A DNA stretch of 64,000 bases, from the NCBI RefSeq assembly GCF_050948215.1, contig NW_027489015.1, forward strand, positions 62,001 to 126,000. Direction: 5' to 3'. The translations under genes and the position numbers were made by a program. This document shows positions 63,672-64,000 of this stretch, in pieces. The DNA comes from Halictus rubicundus. Its lineage: Eukaryota > Arthropoda > Insecta > Hymenoptera > Halictidae. The notes beneath the pieces are model-generated. The model was given only the letters and a program-made list of their open reading frames with translations, searched no databases and was not told the origin of the DNA. Within the stretch, counting starts at the first letter, position 1. Each line of letters begins with the position of its first letter.

Positions 63672-64000
63672 AGGATAGGATAGAGGATAGGATACGATAG
63701 AGGATAAGGATAGGATAGAGGATAGGATAGGATAGAGGATAGGATATGATAGAGGATACGATATAGGATTTAATAGGGTAGAGGATAGGATACGATAGAG
63801 GATAGGATAGGATAGAGGATAGGATAGGATAGAGAATAGGATACGATAGAGGATAGGATAGGGTAGAGGATAGGATACGATAGAGGATAAGGATAGGATA
63901 GAGGATAGGATAGGATAGAGGATAGGATAGGATAGAGGATAGGATAGGATAGACGGTAGGATATGATAGAGGATAGGATATAGGATTGGGTAGGATAGAG

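Larger units (their letters stand above)
47060..64000 (+). repeat. 17-bp satellite array, right block
   Basis: Satellite only, running off the window edge. It begins with the post-island satellite common to all copies (TTTAAT-bounded 279-bp intervals at 48483, 51182 and 55123; 625-bp step at 52654 and 53279). From about 56.5 kb it alternates with the AATTTGG subfamily (first AATTTGG of each block near 56970, 58613, 60470 and 62602). No gene, RNA gene or further island occurs before the end. Confidence 0.97.

Noticed and set aside
1..64000. Telomeric array or CRISPR array
   Set aside because: The unit matches no telomere repeat I know of, both window edges are still inside the array, and the units are contiguous with no unique spacers.

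Overview
The window is almost entirely satellite DNA. About 57 kb of 64 kb is one tandem array whose consensus is a 17-mer, GAGGATAGGATAGGATA (three GGATA pentamers with an extra GA). The G-rich strand is always the + strand. Sixty kilobases of hierarchical satellite point to a eukaryotic heterochromatic region (pericentromeric, subtelomeric or a knob). I cannot name the organism, and I see no telomere end, rRNA, tRNA, CRISPR array or recognisable housekeeping gene.

Layout: satellite 1-11067; island copy 1, 11068-12818; satellite 12819-18249; island copy 2, 18250-20000; satellite 20001-31476; island copy 3, 31477-33227; satellite 33228-45308; island copy 4, 45309-47059; satellite 47060-64000. 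The four islands are 1751 bp each, in the same orientation, and I see no base difference between them. They lie 7182, 13227 and 13832 bp apart and share flanking satellite, so they were multiplied with the satellite and are not four separate insertions.

The island is the only complex sequence. It starts TGTAACCGTACA and ends with the exact reverse complement, TGTACGGTTACA. The satellite phase on either side overlaps by 4 bp (GAGG left, GATG right), as expected of a target-site duplication carrying one later substitution. With TG...CA ends, three 258-bp tandem repeats in the first two thirds, and a consensus-like TATA box (TATAAAAAGG) about 1.27 kb in, the best reading is a solo LTR. A non-autonomous TIR element is the alternative. 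The only ORF worth naming is a minus-strand 108-codon frame with a CxxC-x17-HxxxC pattern, and it is weak.

The most interesting signal is structural. Each 258-bp repeat carries a 55-nt stem-loop whose loop is conserved while both stems change by paired, compensating substitutions. The rest of the island also holds many perfect inverted repeats of 9-11 bp, including a composite long-range stem (11306-11545) that encloses two further perfect hairpins. This suggests selection on a folded RNA or DNA form.

The satellite is built on several levels: pentamer, 12/17/22-mer, and higher-order units with offsets of 625, 832, 1138, 1270, 1641, 1857, 2402, 5632, 7182 and 13-14 kb. The long minus-strand frames that read SYPILYPILSS-like peptides are artefacts: the complementary 17-mer contains no stop triplet in any frame.
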